This document shows, in pieces, positions 44,259-51,789 of a stretch of 51,789 bases of DNA. Under the pieces are notes generated by a model. It had not been told where the DNA came from and made no database searches. It saw only the letters and a program-made list of their open reading frames with translations. The translations under genes and the position numbers were made by a program. Source of the stretch: Bryobacteraceae bacterium. GTDB taxonomy: Bacteria; Acidobacteriota; Terriglobia; Bryobacterales; Bryobacteraceae. How positions within the stretch are numbered: the stretch's first letter is position 1; each line of letters starts with the position of its first letter. The DNA lies in assembly GCA_023384675.1 (NCBI GenBank), contig JAHDVK010000035.1, positions 1 through 51,789 on the forward strand. The letters are read 5' to 3'.

Positions 44259-45349
44259 CGCGTGTACCCCAGGAAGCTGAAAGTGGCAAGGTATGCGATC
44301 AAGGCCACGCCTGCGCCAGTCACCAGGCGCACCCGAAGTGCACCGTCGCGAGCAGCGGCCCAGAAAGGCAGCGTCACCCACCAGGCGGCGAGTAGGCCGA
44401 AGCCCAGCAGGCCGAGCACCTGGCCCTCAATCCCCCAGACGTGGCTTGGGATCAGTTTCAAGGTGTAGAAGGGCGCCAGGAAATACCACTCCGGGCGAAT
44501 CCCGGCTGGTGCGGGCGCAAAGGGGTCGGCCTTGTCACCCAACTCCCACGGAAATAAAGCGGCGAGACAGCCGAGCACGCCCAACGTTCCATACCAAGCC
44601 ATGAGTTCACGCACCAGGAAGTTCGGGACGAACGGAAGCTGGGCAACCTGGGCCCCGGCGCCTCGGTGCTGACGCTCCACGCGGAGTGGGGTGCTGATTC
44701 CGTGCCTCTGCACCAGTGCCAGATGCACGAGGATCAACGCAGTGGTTATGCCGGGTAGAATCGCCACGTGGAAGCCGAAGAACCGCGTCAGGGTCGCGCC
44801 GCCGATGTCGTCGCCGCCACGCAGGAACCGGGCCAGCGCCTCGCCGATGAACGGCATGCTTGCGGCCACGTCGGTGCCGATTCTGGTAGCGAAGAATGAA
44901 GTTGTGTTCCAAGGCAGCAGGTAGCCGCTGAAGCCGAAGGCCATAGTCAGGCCGAGCAGAGCAATGCCGCTCAGCCACGTCACTTCCCTAGGCCGGCGAT
45001 AGGCATGCAGGAAGACGACACTGAACATGTGAATGAATGCCGTCAGCATCATCAGGTTTGCCGACCAGCTATGGATCGAGCGGATCAGCCACCCGAACTG
45101 AACCTCGGCGACGATGAATTGCACGCTCTCATACGCTTCTGTGCTGGTGGGCCGGTAATAGAGGAGCAGCAGCATTCCTGTGGCGACCTGCACGCCGAAG
45201 AGGAACAGAGTAATGCCGCCGAAGTAGTACCAGATGGTGGAAGAGTGTTTGGGTACGGTCTTGTGCGCTAGGAATTCGCGAACCGGTTCCAGCCCCAGCC
45301 GCTCGTCCAGCCATTGCTTGACGGCTGAGACGCGAGCACTGACCTCCAT
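44255..45349 (-). CDS. Cytochrome b of a bc-type quinol-oxidising complex
   Basis: 364 residues. Eight membrane helices carry the heme His pairs IHSWSANLMMLTAFIHMF (13 residues between) and FHVAILPGITTALILVHL (14 between, the b6-type spacing). The Qo motif PEWYF is present. N- and C-terminal halves are fused, as in mitochondrial cytochrome b. It oxidises quinol and passes electrons to the Rieske centre and low-potential hemes. ATG 45349 is preferred over a TTG at 45379; GGGAG lies before it. Follows the Rieske gene by 26 bp. Confidence 0.93.
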   Translation of the reverse strand: MEVSARVSAVKQWLDERLGLEPVREFLAHKTVPKHSSTIWYYFGGITLFLFGVQVATGMLLLLYYRPTSTEAYESVQFIVAEVQFGWLIRSIHSWSANLMMLTAFIHMFSVVFLHAYRRPREVTWLSGIALLGLTMAFGFSGYLLPWNTTSFFATRIGTDVAASMPFIGEALARFLRGGDDIGGATLTRFFGFHVAILPGITTALILVHLALVQRHGISTPLRVERQHRGAGAQVAQLPFVPNFLVRELMAWYGTLGVLGCLAALFPWELGDKADPFAPAPAGIRPEWYFLAPFYTLKLIPSHVWGIEGQVLGLLGFGLLAAWWVTLPFWAAARDGALRVRLVTGAGVALIAYLATFSFLGYTR

Positions 45350-45375
45350 GCAACCACTCCCTTCCCTTCCGTACT

Positions 45376-45807
45376 TCAACTGCGTTTGGTGATGATTACA
45401 TCCTCGCCCCGCAAATGGACTTCGTACTGGGCGAGTGCGCGAGGCGGCGGTCCGGAGACCACCTTCCCATTGAGATCATAGAAGCCGTTGTGGCAGGCGC
45501 ACCAGATCTGGCGGCCCTCCTGGTGGTACTGGACTGTGCAGTTCAGGTGGGTGCACATGCCATCGAAGGCACGATATTCCGAATCGCTGATGCGAATCAG
45601 CAGCACAGGACGGCTGCCGAAGCGGATCATCCTGGCGGAATTAACCAATAGATCAGTGGCCTTGCCGGCCGTGACCTCGTTGACAGGCGCCTCGGACACC
45701 TTGGGCGGAATCACGAAGCGGAGCACGGGATAGGCAAAAGAGGCGAGCGAGGCAGCTGCGCCCCCACCCACCAGCCAACCGATCCAACCACGTCGATTAG
45801 CGACCAT
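45376..45807 (-). CDS. Rieske 2Fe-2S protein
   Basis: 143 residues from ATG 45807 with GAGGAG 5 bases upstream. An N-terminal membrane helix (GWLVGGGAAASLASFAYPVL) precedes a Rieske fold with cluster ligands CTHLNC and CACHNGFYD. The disulfide Cys are present in these motifs. The protein accepts electrons from quinol at the Qo site of cytochrome b. First gene of the operon Rieske - cytochrome b - nonaheme c - monoheme c - DUF2339. A sigma54-like site at 45863-45878 lies upstream. Confidence 0.92.
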   Translation of the reverse strand: MVANRRGWIGWLVGGGAAASLASFAYPVLRFVIPPKVSEAPVNEVTAGKATDLLVNSARMIRFGSRPVLLIRISDSEYRAFDGMCTHLNCTVQYHQEGRQIWCACHNGFYDLNGKVVSGPPPRALAQYEVHLRGEDVIITKRS

Positions 45808-45862
45808 AGGCACTCCTCAACCACAGATGTCGAAGAAGGGGATTCCTTGTGGGTGTTCTATC

Positions 45863-45878
45863 CGCAGGTAACTGGCCA
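45863..45878 (-). promoter_or_regulatory. Possible sigma54 promoter of the Rieske operon
   Basis: On the minus strand TGGCCAGTTACCTGCG fits -24/-12 spacing, 55 bp before the Rieske start. A dyad (TGTCGA-N5-TCGACA, 45900-45916) lies about 22 bp upstream and could be an activator site. Chance cannot be excluded. Confidence 0.4.
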
Positions 45879-46602
45879 ATGTAGCAGAAGTCTGGATTCT
45901 GTCGACATTTTCGACATGCGCCGACCCAAACGCCTTGTAGAATCACGCCACACGCAGCGTTGGGGATTGCGACATACTGGGTCAAATAACACAGGTGGGT
46001 CGTATTTCCCACTTCGGACACGCAGTTGGGTGATGCAAAGCCATGCGCGCGCAAAGTGGCGCAGACTCCGTCGGTCGAATCGACCAGGATCGGCGATGTG
46101 AACCGGAACTCCACAATCGAGGCCGCGATCTGCGAAGCCTGTTAGTCGGAATGCGTCCGCGCGTTCCGTTGGTACGGCTGCAGCCGGTCCAGTGGCCAGA
46201 TCTCAATCCGGCGCGCCATGGCGGTTCCGTCCTGGGTGGTCGCCCTGGTGGTCGCCCTGGTGGTCACCCTGGTGTTCGCCCCGTCAGATTGCATCGGATG
46301 CTTTGTTCACTGGGGTTCGGCGCGAGTTCGGCGGCGCAGGGGTGACAGCTATCGAGGTGTACACCTATTATTTTTTCCTGAGCCTGGCGAATCGGTGCCG
46401 TAAGCCCACCGTCGGGAAAAATGCGCGTAAGGGACCCATAATTGCTACCAAACAGCGCCAATGGCGGCTAATTGGAGCGTTTTTTGTTGCGATTTCGCCT
46501 TTTGCGTAATTTCCGGACCAATTGCCGCTCCTTTTCCAGCAACCCTCGCTCCATCGCCACGTGGCGTCCGCCCGCTCGCGTTTGACCGGCTTTCACGGAT
46601 CG
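45879..46602. other. Intergenic region upstream of the Rieske operon
   Basis: No gene called in over 700 bp. It contains the TGTCGA/TCGACA dyad and, at 46235-46282, four tandem 12-bp units (GGTGGTCGCCCT and variants) which in one frame would encode a hydrophobic Val/Ala/Leu stretch. Short open frames here lack family features. Confidence 0.5.
46235..46282. repeat. Four tandem 12-bp repeats
   Basis: Units GGTGGTCGCCCT, GGTGGTCGCCCT, GGTGGTCACCCT and GGTGTTCGCCCC. They decay from left to right. Confidence 0.75.
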
Positions 46603-46926
46603 CTACCTCCCTGGCACCAGGCAATCCGTCAGGACCTGCGTGAAGATGGGCCGAAGCTCATCGCCTTTGCCGATGCGCCGGAGCGACCAGCAACGCCCGT
46701 GCTCCAGCGGCTCGACGAAGCTGTAACTGGTGCCCCGCGGCGCATGGCTGGCAACGGGAGAGCTTCCGTCCTCCCGTTGCAGCCAGATAGCCCGGAGATG
46801 GCCTTTGCGGCCGTAGGAGGGCTTCACGAAACCGCCGGCGATGAGGCGCCGGGCAGCCGTCAATGTCCGAAAGCCGAGCGGGCGGCCATCGGCGGCATAG
46901 AACGGAATCTGTTTGTCGGTTTTCAT
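46603..46926 (-). CDS. Conserved-looking hypothetical protein
   Basis: 107 residues starting MKTDKQIPFYAADGRPLGFR. The centre is LTAARRLIAGGFVKPSYGRK, GHLRAIWLQREDGSSP, then SYSFVEPLEHGRCWSLRRI. The compact, basic, non-repetitive composition and a promoter-like pair upstream support a real gene. A small DNA- or RNA-binding protein is possible. No family recognised. It stands alone upstream of the respiratory operon, on the same strand. Confidence 0.6.
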   Translation of the reverse strand: MKTDKQIPFYAADGRPLGFRTLTAARRLIAGGFVKPSYGRKGHLRAIWLQREDGSSPVASHAPRGTSYSFVEPLEHGRCWSLRRIGKGDELRPIFTQVLTDCLVPGR

Positions 46927-47061
46927 GAAGACACACCTCGGGCGGTGAGGAATCAGGGAAGGAGATTCAAGAGAGTCCCGTCTCTCAGTGCAGTTTGTCT
47001 TGGGGGGTACTTTCGGAGGGTGCGCTTTGCGCTTGCCTGTCGAACCGTGCCTTCACTTCAA

Positions 47062-47091
47062 ATATACGCAAGCCGACCCGAAATCGTAAAC
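47062..47091 (-). promoter_or_regulatory. Sigma70-like promoter, minus strand
   Basis: TTTACG (47091-47086), an 18-bp spacer and TATATT (47067-47062), about 135 bp upstream of the 46926 start. The flanking DNA is AT-richer than the surroundings. Confidence 0.45.
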
Positions 47092-47183
47092 CCCGGCGAA
47101 AAGAATTTGTGGATTTATTTTCGTGAGGTGCTTTGGATGACGAATGTGGCCTCGCCGGGCGTGGGGCAAGGTGAGTGCGAGGT

Positions 47184-47912
47184 TCACAGGGCGACCCTCC
47201 GGATCCACGGCTGCTCCACATCCGGGTTGTAGAAGCGCGTGCGGACCTCGCGCGGAGGCGGGCCGATGATCTCGATGGATTCTCTGGCGACCTCCCCAAT
47301 CTGGTGCGCTGGCCCGATGAAGCAGATGAGCCCACTTCGTGTGCTGAGACGGCGCCCGTCGTAGCCTTCGTGGAAGTAAAGCCGATCGAGCGTCCAGCCC
47401 AGGGCGAGAGCCTGGTCACGGATGGCGTCGATGAGTCCGCGGGCGCGGACGATTCGTTCCTGACAGACTTGCGGCTCAGGGCGCGCGTTGCGCGGCGTGA
47501 CAGGCTCACGCTGCTCCGGCATCGGCGGGCGGTAGCGCTCGACGTCCAGAGCCCGGACGGCTCTGAGCAGGTCAGCCTCGCCAAACATGGTGATCGCCTG
47601 TGCCTGAACCTCGTTGAATCGCAGGCGCATGGCCTCGAAGGCGACGCCAGAAACCCGGCCAGCGATCACGGCGGCGCGAAGCGCATGCATGCGCACTTTG
47701 AGCCAGGCGAAGTACTCGGGATCAAGCCGCCGGTAGCAACGTTGGTCGATCTGGAGGTCTCGATCGAGGGCTTCCGGGTCACGTGGAGTGAGCAAAAACA
47801 GATCGGTCGATACCCAGATGGGTGAAGAATGGCCGGAATTGGCGGGGGGCACGGGGAGGGTGGCGACTGTCTTTCCCGAGTCCTCCCCGTACGGCAACGT
47901 GTTGTTCAGCAT
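47184..47912 (-). CDS. Hypothetical protein next to the replication genes
   Basis: 242 residues. A Thr/Pro-rich start is followed by IWVSTDLFLLTPRDPEALDR, a helical part (YFAWLKVRMHALRAAVIAGR; FEAMRLRFNEVQAQAITMFG) and a C-terminal part with LGWTLDRLYFHEGYDG and LICFIGPAHQIGEV. No motif of a known family is visible. It is on the same strand as the primase/helicase and follows it after a 219-bp gap holding iteron-like repeats. It could belong to the replication module. Confidence 0.6.
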   Translation of the reverse strand: MLNNTLPYGEDSGKTVATLPVPPANSGHSSPIWVSTDLFLLTPRDPEALDRDLQIDQRCYRRLDPEYFAWLKVRMHALRAAVIAGRVSGVAFEAMRLRFNEVQAQAITMFGEADLLRAVRALDVERYRPPMPEQREPVTPRNARPEPQVCQERIVRARGLIDAIRDQALALGWTLDRLYFHEGYDGRRLSTRSGLICFIGPAHQIGEVARESIEIIGPPPREVRTRFYNPDVEQPWIRRVAL

Positions 47913-47985
47913 AGAGTTATTCCCAATTGCGGGGATTGCGGGGACTTTCTATTCCTTACGTGTGTGAATTTAATACGCACATAAT

Positions 47986-48012
47986 GCGCGTCACGCGCGT
48001 TACGCGCGCGCA
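47986..48012. repeat. Three 9-bp iteron-like repeats next to an AT-rich stretch
   Basis: GCGCGTCAC, GCGCGTTAC and GCGCGCGCA in direct array, followed at 48015-48030 by ACATATATGTATAAAT. Repeats beside an AT-rich tract near primase and helicase genes are origin-like. No Rep protein is identified. Confidence 0.4.
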
Positions 48013-48131
48013 CACATATATGTATAAATAGAGTCCCCGCACAGGCCCGCAGTCCTCCTATCGCATAGAGCAGAAGAGAGTTACGCGTTGCGGAAGGTGT
48101 TTTTCCGTCTCCGGCACCCCCCGCAGCCAAA

Positions 48132-50588
48132 TTACGCATCGGACACGACCTTCCACCGGTTCACCTTCCGGTGCGTATCCGCCGGCGCGCGTTCGATACG
48201 AAGCCCGCGAGGCCCGTATTTCCGGCCGCGCCGTTGATTGAAGGCCAATCCGAGCCGCTGTTTGAATGGACCCTCGCGCTCCATCCAACTCGTCAAATCG
48301 GCCGGCAGAGCCTCGCGCAGCTGCTCGGCGCGATCGCTCAGCACGGACTGGCGGATGATCTCTTCGTAGGTCTTCTCGTTGAGGCGTTCCCAGAGTTGCG
48401 ACACCGTGAATGGCGTTGCCTGGAAGGTTTCCTCCACCTCGTCGAGGAACGATTCCCACTCCGAGCTTTCGGTATCGGACTGCGTAAACAGCTTCTCGCC
48501 GTTGCCGAGAAAGCCCTCTACGCCCGCGTATTCGAGGATCCCGGCCACGACCTCGGTCCAGCGCTCGAAGCTGCCCACAGGCGGCGTGGAAGCCCGTGGC
48601 TGGCCCGCTGCGAACCACGCCCGGGCGATGGTCAGCAGGGCGAGCAGCAGGCCGCGCCGGTGTTCGAGAACGTAGTCCTTGATCCGCTCGTGCTTGAATC
48701 CGGTACGGCGGAACGGATCGGGCACGCCGGCGTCCATGCGGACCCAGAAGCAGCGGCGGGCCATATCCCCACCGAGTTGCAGGTTGTTACCCGTGGCAAT
48801 CCAGGAGCAGCGAATCGGGACCGAGACCGTCTGGGACTTGCCGAGAATGCGGTCGCGGTGGATCTCGCCGGTGATCACCTTGGCGAGCACGCCCCAGTCG
48901 ACCGTGGAGGTGACGTTGTCGATGATGACGAGCGACGGGGCCTCGATCAAGATACTGGTGAGCTGCTTGCGGAGTTCCTCGGCCTCGGTGAGAGGAGTGA
49001 CGAGTTCCGCGGCGCGGCCCGTGAGAATGAGCGCGATCAGTTCGGCGAGCAGGGTCTTGCCGGTGCCTTGCGTGGTGGCGTCGAACAGGGCGAGCGGGAC
49101 CGGGCCACTGATGATGTGGCGGCAGACCGAGGTGACCAGCGCGCCGATGGCGTTGGCATAGCTGGCCTGGTCAACGAAGGGAAACTCGGCGAGTATGTCG
49201 CGGATGCTTTCGAGCGCGACATCGATGTGATCGCGGGTGGGCGTATCAGGCACCTCGAAGTTGTCGAGGCCCGGCGAGGGGACGAGATACAACCGGCTCG
49301 CCGGGTCATAGCCCGCCGTGGCCAGAATGGTGCCGTCGGTGCGCAACGTGGGTGCCTCGACGACGCCTTCGAGGACGGGGAAACCCCAGAGCGCTGGGTT
49401 GAGCGTGCGGATGTTCCGGGAGACGTCGATCGGCGGCGGCACCTCTTTGCGGACACCGCGCGCGGACAGCTCGAAGTAATCCGCCGTTTGCGCCAGCGCA
49501 TTGCGGAGCTTGGTTTCGTCGAGATCGGCGATGAAGGGCCGGCCCAACTCCGTGGTCTCAATTGCGGCGATCCGGCAGGCGCGGACGAACAGATGCGGGG
49601 GAGAGTTGGAGGCCGTCAGCGCACTGAGCGCGTTCTGACAGACCGAGCGGAAGGGGCGGTCGTTGACCTGGATTTGCGGCAGGGCAGGGCCGGCCAGTGA
49701 TGGCGGCGTGGAGGGATGCCCCGTGGGCGGGCCTTCTCCATTGGGCGGGGCGGATCCGGAGTTGCCCCCGACGATGGGCGCCTGCGCGATGGCGTCCTCG
49801 ATTGTGGCGCGCGTGGCCCCGGCGGCGATCCAGTCCGAGGCGTCCTTGCCTGTGGGGATGGTCAGCCTCCGAAGCTCCTTCACGCGGTGCCGCAGGGCCT
49901 CAACCACAATCCCGGCATGCTTCTCGCCCGGAGTGTCGTTGTCGGGCAGCAGAACGACGTTCTTGCCTTCGAGCGTCTCGGTGTAGTTCTTCAGCCACTT
50001 GCCGGCGTGGTTGCAGGCGCCGCCTGGATTGCAGGTCGCCACAAAGCCGAGCCGCTCGAGATTTTCGACGTCCTTTTCTCCCTCGACCAGCAGCACCTGG
50101 TCCGCGGCCAACACCTTCGGCAGCCGGTACAAGACGCGGGCGATGCCCTTGATGTTGTACTCCCAGGAGACGGCTGCGCTGGCGCCGTCCATCTTCACCA
50201 CGCGGCGGCGCTGGCGGAAGGTCTTGGGCTCGTAGCGCACGACCTGAAACAGGAATTCGCCCTTCGCATCGGTGTAGTCGTAGGCCGCCACCTCGGTGAG
50301 CTTGGCTGGGCCGCGTGCCGGGCGGCCGAGCAGGGCGTGGACGGCATCGCGGCACTCCTTCCATGCGCGGCCCGAGATCTGCTGTTCGAGTTGGAGAATG
50401 TTCCAGCCGCGGCCGCATTGGGAGTGACAGAAGGCAAGCCCGTTTTCTGGATTGACGGCGAAGTTATCATCCGCGCCCTGGTGAATGGGGCAGGGGCCGC
50501 GCCACTCCGGCCCCGATTGCTTCAGGGCAGGGAAGCGCGACCGGTAGTAGCTCGCCACCTCCGAAGGATTGAAATCGAGAACTTTCAT
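48132..50588 (-). CDS. Primase/helicase with zinc ribbon, TOPRIM and AAA-type ATPase domain
   Basis: 818 residues from ATG 50588 (GGAGGG upstream; overlaps the RecD2-like stop as ATGA). The N-terminal CHC2-type zinc ribbon reads CPIHQGADDNF ... CHSQC. A TOPRIM domain has VLLVEGEKDVENLERLG and VVLLPDNDTPGEKHA. The C-terminal half is an AAA ATPase (DATTQGTGKTLLAELIAL; SLVIIDNVTS; CSWIATGNNLQLGGD) of the phage/plasmid helicase type. It would prime and unwind DNA for replication of a mobile element. The last 60 residues are basic and might bind DNA. Confidence 0.88.
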   Translation of the reverse strand: MKVLDFNPSEVASYYRSRFPALKQSGPEWRGPCPIHQGADDNFAVNPENGLAFCHSQCGRGWNILQLEQQISGRAWKECRDAVHALLGRPARGPAKLTEVAAYDYTDAKGEFLFQVVRYEPKTFRQRRRVVKMDGASAAVSWEYNIKGIARVLYRLPKVLAADQVLLVEGEKDVENLERLGFVATCNPGGACNHAGKWLKNYTETLEGKNVVLLPDNDTPGEKHAGIVVEALRHRVKELRRLTIPTGKDASDWIAAGATRATIEDAIAQAPIVGGNSGSAPPNGEGPPTGHPSTPPSLAGPALPQIQVNDRPFRSVCQNALSALTASNSPPHLFVRACRIAAIETTELGRPFIADLDETKLRNALAQTADYFELSARGVRKEVPPPIDVSRNIRTLNPALWGFPVLEGVVEAPTLRTDGTILATAGYDPASRLYLVPSPGLDNFEVPDTPTRDHIDVALESIRDILAEFPFVDQASYANAIGALVTSVCRHIISGPVPLALFDATTQGTGKTLLAELIALILTGRAAELVTPLTEAEELRKQLTSILIEAPSLVIIDNVTSTVDWGVLAKVITGEIHRDRILGKSQTVSVPIRCSWIATGNNLQLGGDMARRCFWVRMDAGVPDPFRRTGFKHERIKDYVLEHRRGLLLALLTIARAWFAAGQPRASTPPVGSFERWTEVVAGILEYAGVEGFLGNGEKLFTQSDTESSEWESFLDEVEETFQATPFTVSQLWERLNEKTYEEIIRQSVLSDRAEQLREALPADLTSWMEREGPFKQRLGLAFNQRRGRKYGPRGLRIERAPADTHRKVNRWKVVSDA

Positions 50589-51789
50589 TCGGCCCTCCGG
50601 CATTGGTTGAGGAAAAAGGAAAGGAAGGTATTGCGTTGGTCGACCTGCTCCTTCCCGGTGCAGTGATCGATGCCCCAACGGTCACCGAGGAGGATCACCG
50701 ACTGCTGGGCCCGCGTGACGGCGGTGTAGAGCAGGTTGCGGTGATGCATGAAGGAATGGGACTTGTGCACAATGACGATGGCGCAGGGGAATTCCGAGCC
50801 CTGCGTTTTGTGAATTGAGGTGGCATAGGCGAGTTGCAGGTTGTGCTCCTTGGCGCTGCCCTTGGGGATGGTCTTCAGCGTGCCCTCGAAGTCAACCACC
50901 AAACCCTGCTTCGGATCGTTCTCGACGACGTAGCCCAGTGCGCCGTTCATGACGCCGAGATCGTAATCGTTCGAGGTCTGGATGACCTTGTCGCCGGGAT
51001 AGATCAACGGGCGCCGGCCGGGTTCCACGGGGGCGACATCCACGCCGAAGAGCTTCTTCTGCAGCAGCCGTTGAAGGGTGATGTTCAGTTCCACCGTGCC
51101 CAGCGGCCCCTTGTGGGTGGGCGTGAGCACCTGAACATCCTGGAGCAGGTCAAAGCCGAGCCGCTCGGCGATGACTTCATGGAACAGCTTTTCGAGAAAC
51201 AGCCGGACATGCTCCCGGTCCGTGAAGTTGTTCACCACGTACCAGGGGCGGTAGCCGTAGGCCTTCTCGTCGCAGGTGGGCCGGACATGGCCACTGAGAA
51301 TGGCCGTGGAGTTTTCCTTGAGCACTCCGGCCTGGCGGATGATCTTGGTGAGCACCGTCGTCGGGATCGCCCCGGACTGGATGAGATCGCGCAGCACATT
51401 GCCGGGACCGACGGGCGGTAACTGGTTGTGATCCCCGACCAACAGCACCGCCGTGCGGCTCAGATCCACGGCCTGAAACAACTGGTGCATGAGCGGGACG
51501 TCGATCATCGAAAGCTCATCAATCGCCAGGAAATCGACATCGAGCTTCTCGTCGCTTCCCTTGGCAAAGGTATGGCCATTGAAGCCCAGCAACCGGTGCA
51601 CCGTCTGCGCCGGACGTTTCACAGACTGCTCCAGGCGCTTGGCCGCCTTGCCCGTGGGCGCGGCGAGCGCGTAGCTGATGCCCAGATCCTCGCAGGCCCG
51701 GATGAGCGATTCGACCGTGAAGGTCTTGCCACTACCGGCGCCGCCGGTCATGAGCGAGATGGAGTACTGGAAGGCATTCCGGACCGCCT
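50585..51789 (-). CDS. RecD2-like DNA helicase, N-terminus beyond the window
   Basis: Superfamily 1B helicase, about 401 residues visible, open to the right edge. Motifs in order: I (LMTGGAGSGKTF), Ia (ALAAPTGKAAKRL), II (LAIDELSMID), III (LLVGDHNQLPPVGPG), V (YATSIHKTQGSEFP) and VI (LYTAVTRAQQ). RecD2 unwinds DNA 5' to 3'. The pairing with the primase/helicase downstream by a 4-bp overlap implies a replication operon of a prophage or integrated plasmid. The N-terminal domain is not visible. Confidence 0.9.
   Translation of the reverse strand, partial: AVRNAFQYSISLMTGGAGSGKTFTVESLIRACEDLGISYALAAPTGKAAKRLEQSVKRPAQTVHRLLGFNGHTFAKGSDEKLDVDFLAIDELSMIDVPLMHQLFQAVDLSRTAVLLVGDHNQLPPVGPGNVLRDLIQSGAIPTTVLTKIIRQAGVLKENSTAILSGHVRPTCDEKAYGYRPWYVVNNFTDREHVRLFLEKLFHEVIAERLGFDLLQDVQVLTPTHKGPLGTVELNITLQRLLQKKLFGVDVAPVEPGRRPLIYPGDKVIQTSNDYDLGVMNGALGYVVENDPKQGLVVDFEGTLKTIPKGSAKEHNLQLAYATSIHKTQGSEFPCAIVIVHKSHSFMHHRNLLYTAVTRAQQSVILLGDRWGIDHCTGKEQVDQRNTFLSFFLNQCRRAE

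Noticed and set aside
45797-46114. 105-residue minus-strand ORF before the Rieske gene
   Set aside because: It covers the candidate promoter and dyad and has no recognisable domain; Cys-containing composition appears accidental.
46218-46403. Small hydrophobic plus-strand ORF (VVALVV stretch)
   Set aside because: The hydrophobic part is produced by the 12-bp tandem repeat and the rest is Arg-rich without a family; no ribosome-binding site.
47906-48139. 77-residue minus-strand ORF overlapping the iteron region
   Set aside because: It spans repeats and an AT-rich tract, has no family features and overlaps the start of the next gene.
1-51789. CRISPR arrays, rRNA and tRNA genes
   Set aside because: No regularly spaced repeats with unique spacers, and no tRNA cloverleaf or rRNA-like segment was noticed on reading; a covariance-model scan would be decisive.

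Overview
This 51.8 kb window looks like the accessory genome of a moderately GC-rich, Gram-negative soil bacterium. An Acidobacteriota of the Solibacter/Bryobacter kind is my best inference. The grounds are a VWFA-family secreted protein, small secreted His-tailed proteins in a copper locus, a c-type cytochrome/Rieske operon and IS3/IS4 elements. No rRNA or tRNA was seen. The window is a patchwork of metal handling, broken prophage parts, nested mobile elements and one respiratory operon.

Layout. (1) 1-5.2 kb: end of a beta-propeller gene, then a minus-strand cluster with a DUF2318 Cys-rich protein, a MacB/FtsX-type ABC transporter, a thioredoxin-like protein, an outer-membrane-like barrel and two small secreted proteins with C-terminal His tails. 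(2) 5.7-7.4 kb: a frameshifted VWA protein gene and the 3' part of a HAMP sensor gene. (3) 7.37-12.09 kb: an IS3-family element between 14-bp direct repeats that splits the HAMP gene. Its own transposase is split by a second element (7612-10954) carrying a large serine recombinase and three small genes. (4) 12.2-25.9 kb: sensor kinase, NtrC-type sigma54 activator and lytic transglycosylase on the minus strand. Divergent from these, on the plus strand, is a copper/silver efflux operon: cusC, cusB, cusA, three small secreted proteins and a CopA-type ATPase. A sigma54-type promoter sits in front of cusC. (5) 26.0-27.3 kb: a NosL-like protein and a small His/Met-rich secreted protein. (6) 27.3-37.9 kb: degraded prophage structural and packaging genes on the minus strand. 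They are broken by an IS4 element, a frameshift, a deletion inside an intein-bearing terminase, and a plus-strand mer-like cassette (MerR, thioredoxin-fold protein, MerT-MerP fusion) with a near-textbook MerR/ZntR operator. (7) 37.9-40.5 kb: seven small plus-strand genes separated by repeated terminator-promoter modules. (8) 40.8-45.8 kb: Rieske protein, cytochrome b, nonaheme cytochrome, monoheme cytochrome and a DUF2339 membrane protein. (9) 46.6-51.8 kb: hypothetical genes plus a primase/helicase and a RecD2-like helicase that runs off the window.

How the genes fit together. The two-component pair probably senses envelope metal stress and switches on the divergent cus operon through sigma54. 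The transglycosylase beside it could open peptidoglycan for the trans-envelope CusCBA pump, and CopA would move Cu(I) out of the cytoplasm. The most unusual object is the serine-recombinase element. It has entered the IS3 transposase exactly at the conserved Asn-Gly codons just before the catalytic Glu, with a 2-bp AA/TT core and symmetrical ACTGCACC arms, and its genes are chained by TTGA and ATGA overlaps. All names rest on reading motifs in the sequence; no database search was run.
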